In this document: positions 37,052 to 46,269 of the stretch, piece by piece
How the letters are laid out: each line of letters begins with the position of its first letter
Numbering within the stretch: position 1 is the first letter of the stretch
Assembly: GCF_020400585.1 (NCBI RefSeq)
Contig: NZ_JAINVF010000001.1
Location: 682,001-746,000 of the forward strand
Length of the DNA stretch: 64,000 nucleotides
Direction: 5' to 3'
Source of the DNA: Streptomyces sp. NK08204
GTDB taxonomy: Bacteria; Actinomycetota; Actinomycetes; Streptomycetales; Streptomycetaceae
Position numbers and translations under genes: made by a program
The notes under the pieces: generated by a model
The model's input: only the letters and a program-made list of their open reading frames with translations
Told to the model about the DNA's origin: nothing
Databases searched by the model: none

Positions 37052-37391
37052 TCATTCCTCCGTCGTGCGGCAGCACGCGACGGGGCCAGCGCCCGGATCA
37101 GCGGTCGGTGCGCTGATCCGGGAGCGTGCCTGGAACCCGGCCACCTCCTCGAGCAGTGCCGCGGTCACCCACTCGCTCTGGTCGGCGAGACAGAAATGCC
37201 CGCCGCTGAAGGTCCGGATCCGGAACTCCGCGCTGGTGTGCTCGGCCCGTTCTCGCGCCCCGGCCCCCGGGACCTGGGCATCGGAGTCGCCGGTGCAGAC
37301 GCCAGATGGTCCAGTGCCTGACTCCGGCGGCACGCAGGGCGTCGGTGAGCTCCTTCGGGACCTCGTGGTGGGCAGCCTCGTACTGCCGCAC
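37052..37391 (-). pseudogene. Two fused relics: L-rhamnose mutarotase piece and type II thioesterase tail
   Basis: Reading on the minus strand from 37391, QYEAAHHEVPKELTDALRAA, then GVRHWTIW, matches the N-terminal part of L-rhamnose mutarotase-type proteins (YiiL family). About 30 residues in, a second frame takes over. It reads GDSDAQVP, AEHTSAEFRIRTFSGGHFCL and ADQSEWVTAALLEEV, the C-terminus of a type II thioesterase with the GGHF catalytic histidine. Neither gene is complete. The junction also abuts a binding-protein relic on the other strand, marking a deletion or rearrangement point. Confidence 0.55.
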
Positions 37392-37950
37392 TGGGCAACC
37401 CCGGCCTGTTCAGCCCGCTCAACCTCACCGGTCTGGACTCCACCACCCAGGGCAAGTGGATCGCACCCGAGTACGCCGGTGCACAGCAGCCCGGCCCCGA
37501 CTCGCCAAGGCCGCCGCTGCGTTCGCCAAGGCCGGCTACACGAAGAAGAACGGCAAGCTCGTCGGCCGCGACGGCAAGCAGCTGTCCTTCACCATTCTGG
37601 AGGTGTCCGAGTGGGCGGACGCGATCCAGCGCGACAAGGTGATCGCCCAGGAGCTCAAGGCAGCCGGCATCGACGTGCAGGTGAAGCCGATCGCCTCCGC
37701 CCAGATCGACGCCAAGCGCAAGAGCGGCGACTTCGACGTGGTGGTGGGCGGCGCCGTCTACTACGACACCCCGTACAACTTCTTCAGGGACATGCTCTCA
37801 GCGGCAATGCCGGGCTGTGGACCAACTACGGGCACTACAAGAGCAAGCAGACGGACGACCTGCTCGCCCAGATGGCCAACGCGGCTGACGAGGCGACCGT
37901 CAAGAAGTACTCCGCGAAGCTGGAGAAGCTGACTGTCGCCGAGCGCCATC
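37391..37950 (+). pseudogene. Peptide/oligosaccharide ABC substrate-binding protein relic (SBP_bac_5)
   Basis: Three consecutive frames together give a C-terminal SBP_bac_5 sequence: NPGLFSPLNLTGLDSTTQGK (37391-37510), AKAAAAFAKAGYTKKNGK and ELKAAGIDVQVKPIASAQID (to ~37797), then NAGLWTNYGHYKSKQTDDLL (from ~37800). Two frameshifts and loss of the signal peptide and N-terminal half make it non-functional. It runs directly into a permease lacking its start. The binding protein's own end, a DppB-type gene and the beginning of DppC have therefore been deleted. Confidence 0.75.
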
Positions 37951-37965
37951 GACACGGCGCAGGCG

Positions 37966-38757
37966 ATGCGCCCGCCCAGCGCCGCGCACCCCTTCGGCAC
38001 CACCGCCACCGGTGAGGACGTGCTCGCCCAGATGGTCGTCGGCAGCCGTGTCTCGCTGCTGGTCGGTCTCATCGCCGGAGCCGTCACCACCAGTGTGTCG
38101 GTGGTGGTCGGGGTCGCCGGCGGATACCTCGGCGGCAGGACCGACGCGGTCCTCACCGCCCTGACCAACGTCAGCCTCGTCATCCCGGGTCTGCCCCTGC
38201 TCATCATCATCGCCAGCTACGTGCAGGGCCGCGGCGGCCCGCTGACCACCGCTCTGATCATCTCGCTGACCTCCTGGCCCTGGGGGGCACGCCAGAAGCG
38301 CGCCCAGACCCTGTCGCTGCGCGGCCGGGACTTCGTCACCGCGGCCGAGATGACCGGCGAGAGCCGCTGGGGCATCATCACCCGCGAGCTCATCCCGCAA
38401 CTCGCGCCGATCATCTCCGTCAGCTTCCTCTCCGCCGTCGTCCTGTCGATGTTCGCCGACGCGGGACTGTCCTTCATCGGCCTGGGCGACATCAACTCCG
38501 TCAGCTGGGGCTCGATGATGTACTGGGCCCAGAACGGCTCCGCCCTCACCCTGGGAGCGTGGTGGTGGTTCGTCCCGCCCGGCGCGTGCATCGCCCTCAT
38601 CGGCGTCGCGGCCGGCCTCGTCAACTTCGGCATCGACGAGATCTCCGATCCCCGGCTGCGCCAGCCCGCCAGGAAGGTGCGTGAGCAGGCCCGGGCGGCG
38701 CGCCTTGGCCGTACCACCGCCCAGCCGTCATCCACCGCCCGGGGGGCAGCCTCATGA
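37966..38757 (+). CDS. Oligopeptide-type ABC permease (DppC-like), N-terminally truncated
   Basis: 263 residues if started at ATG 37966. AHPFGTTATGEDVLAQMVVG is the periplasmic HPLGTD-x-x-GRD motif that normally follows TM1, so TM1 and the cytoplasmic N-terminus (about 60-80 residues) are missing. The rest is well preserved: five hydrophobic segments and the EAA loop (AAEMTGESRWGIITRELIPQ). No ribosome binding site is evident. Its stop overlaps the ATPase gene start (ATGA). It is probably the end of a deletion and unlikely to be functional without DppB and a binding protein, though it may still couple translation of the ATPases. Confidence 0.7.
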   Translation: MRPPSAAHPFGTTATGEDVLAQMVVGSRVSLLVGLIAGAVTTSVSVVVGVAGGYLGGRTDAVLTALTNVSLVIPGLPLLIIIASYVQGRGGPLTTALIISLTSWPWGARQKRAQTLSLRGRDFVTAAEMTGESRWGIITRELIPQLAPIISVSFLSAVVLSMFADAGLSFIGLGDINSVSWGSMMYWAQNGSALTLGAWWWFVPPGACIALIGVAAGLVNFGIDEISDPRLRQPARKVREQARAARLGRTTAQPSSTARGAAS

Positions 38758-39779
38758 GCGAACCGCTCCTGACCGTCCGCGGCCTGCACGTCGACTACTT
38801 CGACCGGACCGACCCCGTGCACGCCGTGCGAGGGGTCGACCTCACGCTGCACCGCGGTGAGACCCTGGGCGTCGTCGGTGAGAGCGGCTGCGGCAAGTCC
38901 ACCCTGATCACCGCGCTGACCCGGCTGGAGCGCCCGCCCGCCGTCACCACGGCCGGGTCCGTGCTCTTCCACGGCACACCGGACGGCCGCCCGGTCGACC
39001 TGCTCCGCCTCACCGACCGCGAACTGGCCGAACTGCGCTGGGAACACCTGGCCATCGTGTTCCAGAGCGCCATGAACGCCCTCAACCCGGTGCTCCGGAT
39101 CGGCGCCCAGTTCGCCGACGTCCTCGGACGGCACCGGGGGCTCGCGCGCCGCGCGGCCTGGGAACGCGCGGGTGAGCTGCTGGCCATGGTCGGTATCCCG
39201 ACCGACCGACTGCGCTCCTTCCCGCACGAGCTGTCCGGCGGCATGCGGCAGCGCGCCACCATCGCCCTCGCCCTGGCGTGCCAACCTGACCTCATGGTGA
39301 TGGACGAACCCACCACAGCCGTGGACGTCGTGATGCAGCGCCAGATCCTGCGTCAGGTGTCCCGGCTCAAACGCGAACTGGGTTTCTCCGTCGTCTTCGT
39401 CACCCACGACCTGTCCCTGCTGATCGAGATCGCGGACCGGATCATGGTCATGTACGCGGGGCAGGTCGTCGAGACCGCGCCGGCCCGGCGGATCCACAGC
39501 GATCCCAAGCATCCCTACACCGCTGCGCTGCGCAACGCGTTCCCGCCGGTACGGGGCCCGCGCCGGGAGATCACCGGCATCCCCGGGTCCCCACCGGGAC
39601 TGCGCACACCGCCGACGGGCTGCGGCTTCCACCCACGGTGCCACAGCCGCTTCGAGCCCTGCGCGCACACGGCCCCACCGCTGCTGGCCCTCGACGACGG
39701 CGAGGTCGCCTGCCATCTGCACACCGGCCGCGGTCCTGCCGGAAGCCAACGTGAGGAGAACACCCATGCCGGCACCTGA
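38754..39779 (+). CDS. Oligopeptide/dipeptide ABC transporter ATP-binding protein (DppD-like)
   Basis: 341 residues from ATG 38754, overlapping the permease stop. Walker A is GESGCGKST, the Q-loop VFQSAMNALNP, signature LSGGMRQR, Walker B LMVMDEPTTAVD and H-loop VTHDLSLL. The C-terminal oligo_HPY domain (HPYTAALRNAFP, with CGFHPRCHSRFEPC) has the cysteines often found in DppD/OppD iron-sulfur-type tails. The gene is intact although its membrane partners are damaged. Confidence 0.93.
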   Translation: MSEPLLTVRGLHVDYFDRTDPVHAVRGVDLTLHRGETLGVVGESGCGKSTLITALTRLERPPAVTTAGSVLFHGTPDGRPVDLLRLTDRELAELRWEHLAIVFQSAMNALNPVLRIGAQFADVLGRHRGLARRAAWERAGELLAMVGIPTDRLRSFPHELSGGMRQRATIALALACQPDLMVMDEPTTAVDVVMQRQILRQVSRLKRELGFSVVFVTHDLSLLIEIADRIMVMYAGQVVETAPARRIHSDPKHPYTAALRNAFPPVRGPRREITGIPGSPPGLRTPPTGCGFHPRCHSRFEPCAHTAPPLLALDDGEVACHLHTGRGPAGSQREENTHAGT

Positions 39780-40803
39780 GGAGCCGCCCGAGGCGGTCGC
39801 CGACGCCGCGCTGGTGGCCCGCCAGGTCGTCAAACGCTTCCCGCGGCACGGCCTCGGACAGCACGGCAAGCAGGTTCACGCCCTGGAACCCACCACGCTC
39901 GCCCTGCACCCCGGCAGGATCACCGCACTGGTCGGCGAGAGCGGCAGCGGCAAGTCGACCCTCGCCCGGCTGCTGGCCATGGTCCACACGCCCACCGAGG
40001 GCGAGATCCTGCTGGGCGGCACGGTGGTCCGGCGGGCCCGGACGACCAAGGCCCGACGCGCCTACTACCGCCAGGTCCAGATGATCTTCCAGGACCCGTT
40101 CTCCTCGCTCAACCAGGTACACCGGCTGCGCTACATCCTCAGCCGCCCGCTCAAGCTCCACGGCCACGCACGCGGCCGGGCGGAACTGGAGCGGCACGTC
40201 CTGGAGCTCCTGGAACGGGTGGAGCTCACCCCTGCCGAGCAGTTCATCGACAAGTTCCCGCACGAGCTGTCCGGCGGACAGCGCCAGCGCGTCGCCATCG
40301 CCCGCGCCCTGGCCGCCCGGCCCAGGATCCTGCTGGGCGACGAGCCCATCTCCATGCTCGACGCCTCGATCAGGCTGGACATCCTCAACCTCCTGCGCAG
40401 ACTCCGCGACGACGAGGACCTCGCGATCCTCTACATCACCCACGACATCGCCAGTGCCCGCTACTTCGCCGACGAGATCAAGGTGCTGTACGCCGGCCAG
40501 CTCGTGGAGTCCGGGCCGCCCGACGCCGTCGTGGAACAGCCCAGGCATCCGTACACCCGACTGCTGCTGGACTCCGCCCCCGACCCCGACCGCGGCGGCT
40601 TCCTCGACGGCGCCGCGGACCTGGCCGAGGAGGAGCCGCTGGGCGAGCCCCCGGACCTCGTCGCCCCGCCCGCCGGCTGCCGCTTCCACCCGCGGTGTCC
40701 CCTCGCCCGGCCGGAGTGCACCACCGCCTTCCCGCCCCGCACAGAGGCCGGCGACGGTCACTGGGTGCATTGCTGGTCCCACGGCCAGGACTCCGGCGCC
40801 TGA
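39766..40803 (+). CDS. Oligopeptide/dipeptide ABC transporter ATP-binding protein (DppF-like)
   Basis: 345 residues. ATG 39766 has GAGGAG 7 nt upstream and is chosen over GTG 39751; it overlaps the DppD-like stop by 14 bases. Walker A is GESGSGKST, Q-loop IFQDPFSSLNQ, signature LSGGQRQR, Walker B ILLGDEPISMLD and H-loop ITHDIASA. The oligo_HPY tail has CRFHPRCPLARPEC. Downstream, with a 39-bp gap, come the glycosidases, which suggests that the system once imported glycans or glycopeptides rather than plain peptides. Confidence 0.93.
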   Translation: MPAPEEPPEAVADAALVARQVVKRFPRHGLGQHGKQVHALEPTTLALHPGRITALVGESGSGKSTLARLLAMVHTPTEGEILLGGTVVRRARTTKARRAYYRQVQMIFQDPFSSLNQVHRLRYILSRPLKLHGHARGRAELERHVLELLERVELTPAEQFIDKFPHELSGGQRQRVAIARALAARPRILLGDEPISMLDASIRLDILNLLRRLRDDEDLAILYITHDIASARYFADEIKVLYAGQLVESGPPDAVVEQPRHPYTRLLLDSAPDPDRGGFLDGAADLAEEEPLGEPPDLVAPPAGCRFHPRCPLARPECTTAFPPRTEAGDGHWVHCWSHGQDSGA

Positions 40804-40842
40804 CCGCCACCGTCCGGAAGACCCACTGACTGGAGCCTTGTC

Positions 40843-43800
40843 ATGCATGACGACCGTACTCTGGTCGAGGCCCGCCTCAAGCGCGTGCTCGACGAACGCA
40901 TCCGCCCGGCGGTCTACCCGCACTCCGTGCCGCTGCGGGCCGGCATCTGGACCGCACCCGACGAGCCCGTCCCGGTCGCCGAGGGCCTGGCGGCACCGCG
41001 AACCCCCATCGAGGCGGGCGAGGAGTGGGGCCCGCCATGGGGGACGAGCTGGCTGACCGTGTCCGGCACGGTACCCGCCGAGTGGGCCGGCAGGACCGTG
41101 GAGGCGCTGCTCGACCTCGGCTTCGACGAGAACATGCCCGGCTTCCAGTGCGAAGGGCTGGTCTACCGTCCCGACGGCACGCCGGTGAAGGGAATCAACC
41201 CGCGCAACCAGTGGGTGCGCATCGCCTCCGAGGCGGTCGGTGGCGAAGAGGTGCTGCTGCACGTGGAGGCCGCCTCCAACCCGGTGGTCTTCGATTGGCC
41301 GGCCTTCGCCCCCACCGGACTCGGCGACAAGGAGACGGCCGGCACCCGGCCGCAGTACCGGCTGGCCCGGATGGACCTCGCCGTCTTCGACGAGACGGTG
41401 TGGCAGCTGGTGCAGGACCTGGAGGTGCTGGGCGAGCTGATGCCCGAGCTGCCCGTCGAGGGTGCCCGGCGCTGGGAGATCCTGCGCGCCGTGGAGCGGG
41501 CGCTGGACGCGATCGACCTGCAGGACGTGAGCGGTACCGCGGCCGGCGCCCGCGAGCAGCTCGCCGGGGTGCTGGCGACGCCCGCCGCGCCGTCGGCGCA
41601 CCGCATCAGCGCGGTCGGCCACGCGCACATCGACTCCGCCTGGCTGTGGCCGCTGCGGGAGACGGTGCGCAAGGTCGCGCGGACCACGGCCAACATGACG
41701 GCGCTGCTGGAGACGGAGCCCGACTTCGTCTACACCATGTCTCAGGCCCAGCAGTACGCCTGGATCAAGGAACACCGGCCGGAGGTGTACGCGCGGGTCA
41801 AGAGGGCCGTGGCCGAGGGCCGGTTCGTGCCGGCCGGCGGTATGTGGGTGGAGTCGGACACCAACATGCCGGGCTCGGAGGCGATGGCCCGTCAGTTCGT
41901 GCACGGCAAGCGGTTCTTCCTGGAGGAGTTCGGCATCGAGAACGAGGAGGCGTGGCTGCCGGACACCTTCGGCTTCGCGGCCGGGCTGCCGCAGATCATC
42001 AAGGCGGCCGGCACCAAGTGGCTGCTGACCCAGAAGATCTCCTGGAGCCAGGTCAACTCCTTCCCCCATCACACCTTCTGGTGGGAGGGCATCGACGGAA
42101 CCCGGATCTTCACCCACTTCCCGCCCGTCGACACCTACAACTGCTCGATGCAGGGCCGTGAAATCGCCCATGCGGCACGCAACTTCAAGGACAAGGGGGT
42201 GGCCCGGCACTCGCTGGCGCCGACCGGCTGGGGCGACGGCGGAGGCGGCACGACCCGGGAGATGGTCGCGAAGGCCGCGCGGATGCGGGACCTCGAGGGC
42301 TCGGCGCGGGTGGTGTGGGAGCGGCCCGCGGACTTCTTCACCAAGGCGCAGGCCGAGTACCCGGATCCGCCGGTGTGGGTGGGCGAGCTGTACCTGGAAC
42401 TGCACCGGGGCACGCTGACCAGCCAGGCGAAGACCAAGCAGGGCAACCGGTGCAGCGAGCACCTGCTGCGGGAGGCCGAGCTGTGGTCGGCCACAGCCGC
42501 CGTACGGTCCGGACTCCCCTACCCGTACGAGGAGTTGGACCGGATCTGGAAGACGGTGCTGCTGCACCAGTTCCATGACATCCTGCCGGGCTCGTCGATC
42601 GCCTGGGTGCACCGGGAGGCCGTGCGGACGTACGCCGCCGTCGCGGAGGAACTGGAGGACATGATCGGCCGGGCCCAACAGGCCTTGGCCGGTGACGCGT
42701 CGGGCGGTGGCACGGTGGTGTTCAACGCCGCACCGCACGAGCGCGGGGGCGTACCGGCGGGAGCAGGCCGTGCGCTCGCCGCCGGCGAGGCCCCTGGAGG
42801 CTGCACGGTCTCGGCCCTGCCCGGCGGTGGCCTGCAGCTCGACAACGGCCTGCTGCGCGTCGTCGTGGACGAGCGGGGGCTGGTGCCGTCGGTCCGCGAC
42901 CTCGTCAGCGGCCGCGAGACCATCGCCCCGGACAAGGCGGCCAATCTGCTGCAGATCCACCCGGACTTCCCCAACACCTGGGACGCCTGGGACGTCGACC
43001 GCTTCTACCGCAACACCGTCACGGACCTGACCGACGCCGACGAGATCACGGTCGTCTCCGACTCCCCGCAGGCCGTGTCCGTGCGGGTGGTGCGCTCCTT
43101 CGGGCAGTCCCGGGTCACGCAGACCCTCACCCTGACGGCGGGGGCCGGACGGCTCGACATCGACACCGAGGTCGACTGGCACGAGACCGAGAAGTTTCTC
43201 AAGGCGGCCTTCCCGCTCGACCTGCACACCGACCGCTACGCCGCCGAGACGCAGTTCGGTCACCTGCACCGGCCCACGCACACCAACACCAGTTGGGAGG
43301 CAGCCAAGTTCGAGGCCTGCAACCATCGCTTCGTGCATCTCGAGGAGCCCGGCTGGGGCGTGGCGCTGGTCACCGCCTCGACGTACGGGCACGACGTGAC
43401 CCGTACCGTGCGCGCGGACCGCGGCACCACCACGACGGTCCGGGTCTCCCTGCTGCGGGCTCCGCGGTTCCCCGACCCGCACACCGACCAGGGGGTGCAC
43501 ACCTTCCGCCACGCGCTCGTCCCCGGAGCGGGGATCGGCGACGCCGTACGCGAGGGCTACCGGATCAACCTGCCCGAACGGCGTGTCCCCGGTGACACGG
43601 ACGTCGCCCCGCTGGTGGCCCTGGACGACGACGGCGTCGTGGTCAGCGCCGTCAAGCTCGCCGACGACAAGAGCGGCGATGTGATCGTGCGGCTGTACGA
43701 GGCCGGGGGCGGGCGCGCCGAGGCCCGCCTGACGACGTCCTTCGCCTTCACCGGGCTGCGGACCTGTGACCTGCTGGAACGCCCCTGCGGCGACGAGACG

Positions 43801-43890
43801 GCAGGTCCCGCCGAGGTCACCGGGGACACCGTCCGGCTCCGGCTGCGCCCCTTCGAACTGGCCACCCTCCGCTTCGTCCGCCCCGCGTGA
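40843..43890 (+). CDS. Glycoside hydrolase family 38 alpha-mannosidase
   Basis: 1015 residues from ATG 40843, with GGAG 8 nt upstream. After a ~250-residue N-terminal beta domain, GHAHIDSAWLWPLRETVRK supplies the HxD zinc ligands, GMWVESDTNMPGSEAMARQF carries the probable nucleophile Asp, and LLHQFHDILPGSSI contains a conserved His. The C-terminal half holds the GH38 beta-sandwich (ETQFGHLHRPTHTNTSWEAA, then KFEACNHRFVHL). There is no signal peptide, so it works on imported mannosides. It is located between oligopeptide-type ATPases and a GH3 enzyme, a set suited to degrading N-glycan-like material. Confidence 0.95.
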   Translation: MHDDRTLVEARLKRVLDERIRPAVYPHSVPLRAGIWTAPDEPVPVAEGLAAPRTPIEAGEEWGPPWGTSWLTVSGTVPAEWAGRTVEALLDLGFDENMPGFQCEGLVYRPDGTPVKGINPRNQWVRIASEAVGGEEVLLHVEAASNPVVFDWPAFAPTGLGDKETAGTRPQYRLARMDLAVFDETVWQLVQDLEVLGELMPELPVEGARRWEILRAVERALDAIDLQDVSGTAAGAREQLAGVLATPAAPSAHRISAVGHAHIDSAWLWPLRETVRKVARTTANMTALLETEPDFVYTMSQAQQYAWIKEHRPEVYARVKRAVAEGRFVPAGGMWVESDTNMPGSEAMARQFVHGKRFFLEEFGIENEEAWLPDTFGFAAGLPQIIKAAGTKWLLTQKISWSQVNSFPHHTFWWEGIDGTRIFTHFPPVDTYNCSMQGREIAHAARNFKDKGVARHSLAPTGWGDGGGGTTREMVAKAARMRDLEGSARVVWERPADFFTKAQAEYPDPPVWVGELYLELHRGTLTSQAKTKQGNRCSEHLLREAELWSATAAVRSGLPYPYEELDRIWKTVLLHQFHDILPGSSIAWVHREAVRTYAAVAEELEDMIGRAQQALAGDASGGGTVVFNAAPHERGGVPAGAGRALAAGEAPGGCTVSALPGGGLQLDNGLLRVVVDERGLVPSVRDLVSGRETIAPDKAANLLQIHPDFPNTWDAWDVDRFYRNTVTDLTDADEITVVSDSPQAVSVRVVRSFGQSRVTQTLTLTAGAGRLDIDTEVDWHETEKFLKAAFPLDLHTDRYAAETQFGHLHRPTHTNTSWEAAKFEACNHRFVHLEEPGWGVALVTASTYGHDVTRTVRADRGTTTTVRVSLLRAPRFPDPHTDQGVHTFRHALVPGAGIGDAVREGYRINLPERRVPGDTDVAPLVALDDDGVVVSAVKLADDKSGDVIVRLYEAGGGRAEARLTTSFAFTGLRTCDLLERPCGDETAGPAEVTGDTVRLRLRPFELATLRFVRPA

Positions 43891-43971
43891 CAGCGGCGCC
43901 GGGCCGGACGGGTCCGTCCCCTCCGTCCGGCCCGGCGCCGACCGGCACGACTTCCCCGCACAGAAGGAACC

Positions 43972-45555
43972 ATGTCTTCCTCCCACACGGAAAGCGCCGC
44001 GCTCCTCGCCGACGCCGGAACCGTCCTCCAGCCTGGCTTCACCGGGCTGACCGCACCCGACTGGGTCCGCCGCCACCTGGGCGAGGGCAACCTCGGCGGT
44101 GTCGTCCTGTACGGCCGCAACATCTCCGGACCCGAGCAAGTCGCCCAGCTCACCGCCGATCTGTACACAGTCCGCTCCGAGGTGCTGATCGCCACCGACG
44201 AGGAGGGCGGCGAGGTCACCCGCGTGGGCGCGGCCGGCGGCTCTGTGTCCCCGGGCAACCGTGCCCTCGGCGAGGTCGACGACGTGGGCCTGACCGAACG
44301 GGTGGCCCGCTCCATCGGCCTCGACCTGGCGGCCTCGGGCGTCAACCTGGACTACGCCCCCGACGCCGACGTCAACTCCAACCCGGACAACCCGGTGATC
44401 GGTGTGCGGTCCTTCGGCGCCGACGGCGAGCGGGTCGCCCGGCACACCGCCGCCTATGTGCGGGGCCTGCAGTCGGCCGGGGTGGCGGCCTGTGCCAAGC
44501 ACTTTCCGGGGCACGGCGCCACCTTCGAGGACTCCCATCTCGGCCTGCCCCGGCTGGAGCTGGACGACGAACAGCTCGGGCAGCATCTGCTGCCCTTCAG
44601 GGCCGCCGTCGAAGCCGGCGTGAAGAGTGTCATGACCGCCCACATCCTCTTCCCCGCGTACGACGAGCAGCGCCCCGCCACGATGTCCCGCACGATCCTG
44701 ACCGGGCTGCTCCGTGAGGAGCTGGGCTTCGCCGGCCTGATCGTGACCGACGGCATCGAGATGGGAGCGATCTCGGGCACCTACGGCGTGGCCGCCGGCG
44801 CGGTCGAGGCCATCGCGGCAGGTGCGGACACCATCTGCGTCGGCGGCGGGCTGCGGGACGAGGAGGCGTACCTCTATCTGCGTGATGCGCTGGTCTGGGC
44901 CGTGCGTGAGGGCCGGCTGTCCGCCGAACGGCTTGACGAGGCAGCCGAACGCAATCGGGCACTGGGCCGCTGGGCCGCCGCCGCCCGGCGGTTCCCGGTG
45001 GCCGGGGACCCGGACCGCGGCCTCGGCCTCGACGTGGCCCGTCGTGCCTTGCGGATCGACGGTGAACTGCACGCGATCAGTGGCGTTCCGCACGTCGTCG
45101 AACTCTTCCCGACCCCCAACATCGCCGCGGGTGACCCCCCTTGGGGCGTCGCCAGGCCGCTCGCCGAGCTGATCCCCGGGACCACCGTCTCCCGTTCCGG
45201 TGAACCGGCCACCCGGATGGAGGGGGCGGGGCTGTTCCACGCGCCGGTCGCCGACGAAGGCGCCGAGGTGGACATCGCGCCGCTGCTGGGCGCGGCCGTC
45301 GGGCGCCCCCTGGTGGTCGTGGTACGCGACCCGCACCGCCATCCCTGGATGCGCAGGGCCGCGATGGCCCTGACGCAGGCCCGCCCGGACGCGGTGGTGG
45401 TCGACGTCGGCGTCGGACACGGCGTGCGCGAGATCTTCGGCTCACGGGGAGTGACCTCGCTGGCCACTCACGGTGGCTCCCGCCTGAGCGGCATCGCCGC
45501 CGCCGAGGCCCTGGCCGGCCGTGAGGCTTCCGTGGTCCGAGAGGGTGGCTCGTGA
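43972..45555 (+). CDS. Glycoside hydrolase family 3, NagZ-like beta-N-acetylhexosaminidase
   Basis: 527 residues from ATG 43972, with AAGGA 4-5 nt upstream. EEGGEVTRVG is the substrate-binding loop, CAKHFPGHGATFEDSHLGLP is the NagZ KHFPGHG motif with the Asp-His general acid/base dyad (Asp in EDSH), and IVTDGIEMGAI carries the nucleophile Asp. It has a long C-terminal domain (from about residue 340) beyond the NagZ barrel, as in two-domain actinobacterial GH3 enzymes. There is no export signal. It follows the GH38 gene by 81 bp and probably removes N-acetylglucosamine from the same glycans. Confidence 0.92.
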   Translation: MSSSHTESAALLADAGTVLQPGFTGLTAPDWVRRHLGEGNLGGVVLYGRNISGPEQVAQLTADLYTVRSEVLIATDEEGGEVTRVGAAGGSVSPGNRALGEVDDVGLTERVARSIGLDLAASGVNLDYAPDADVNSNPDNPVIGVRSFGADGERVARHTAAYVRGLQSAGVAACAKHFPGHGATFEDSHLGLPRLELDDEQLGQHLLPFRAAVEAGVKSVMTAHILFPAYDEQRPATMSRTILTGLLREELGFAGLIVTDGIEMGAISGTYGVAAGAVEAIAAGADTICVGGGLRDEEAYLYLRDALVWAVREGRLSAERLDEAAERNRALGRWAAAARRFPVAGDPDRGLGLDVARRALRIDGELHAISGVPHVVELFPTPNIAAGDPPWGVARPLAELIPGTTVSRSGEPATRMEGAGLFHAPVADEGAEVDIAPLLGAAVGRPLVVVVRDPHRHPWMRRAAMALTQARPDAVVVDVGVGHGVREIFGSRGVTSLATHGGSRLSGIAAAEALAGREASVVREGGS

Positions 45556-45867
45556 GCGTTCGAGCGGTTCTGGCGTCGCCCGAAGGTGTCGTCTCGACTC
45601 CGGCGCCAGGCAGAGCCCCGACGCTGGAGCCGCACGCCCGGGAACGCGAAGAGGCCGTGCCGACTTCCCGTGAGAGAAGCGGTCGTAGCCCGGTCGGCCG
45701 CAGGCGCACTTCGTGACACCAGGGCCGGTCAGGGCCGCTGGTCCCCCACTGGTCCCCCTCCACGGGGTACGGCGTCAACGGACCGGACAGCCCAGGAGGG
45801 CCCGATCATGGTCGCCCTCGGACGCGGTAAAGGCGCGTTGCCCCCCATGGTCCGCAAAACGATCAAA
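45556..45867. other. Gene-free interval before the second tRNA-Pro
   Basis: No supported gene. It contains the second copy of the tRNA-flank repeat (45712-45757) and about 110 bp that are absent from the equivalent place near the first tRNA-Pro. A possible decayed C-terminus (GDQWGTSGP on the minus strand) is too short to identify. Confidence 0.5.
45712..45757. repeat. Long-range repeat, copy 2 (3' flank of tRNA-Pro)
   Basis: Begins CGTGAC, then CCAGGGCCGGTCAGGGCC and GGTCCCCCACTGG. It matches 23285-23332 in sequence, order and orientation. The pair suggests that tRNA-Pro and its 3' flank were duplicated together, or that both flanks descend from related integrated elements. Confidence 0.6.
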
Positions 45868-45897
45868 GGGCCGTTTCAGATCTCTCTGAAACGGCCC
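45868..45897 (-). terminator. Terminator hairpin for tRNA-Pro (copy 2)
   Basis: A 13-bp perfect stem, GGGCCGTTTCAGA and its complement, with loop TCTC, 20 bp after the tRNA 3' end. It is clearly related to the 23345-23378 hairpin, but stem positions have changed in compensated pairs, so selection maintains the structure. Confidence 0.8.
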
Positions 45898-45917
45898 CTG
45901 ACTGCGACTTTTGCAAG

Positions 45918-45991
<74 letters not shown>

Positions 45992-46269
45992 ATGCCGTCT
46001 GACCTGGAGTTTCCCTGGTCGAAACGTGCAGGGAAACAATACCGCACCCGGGTCGGTGGTCGCGCACCCTTATCGGCAGCCCGGCCACCCTGGGCGACAC
46101 CGGCTGGTCGTCCGCTCCCTCTGCGCCGGGTTCCTCTTCGCCTGGCATCGACATTGCCGGGACCGGTGACCGGCGCCGTGCGTCCGCGCCGGTCACCGCG
46201 GCCGCTCCCCTCCCCCGTCGTCCCTCTGGGTGCGCGGTCCACGCCTCCTTCGGACCTGCCGAGGGGTTT

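Noticed and set aside
39571..45420. A very long open frame (about 1950 codons) on the minus strand opposite the ABC ATPases, mannosidase and hexosaminidase
   Set aside because: It lies antisense to well-supported genes; long antisense frames are a by-product of high GC codon bias, and the translation is low-complexity Gly/Arg/His-rich with no domain.
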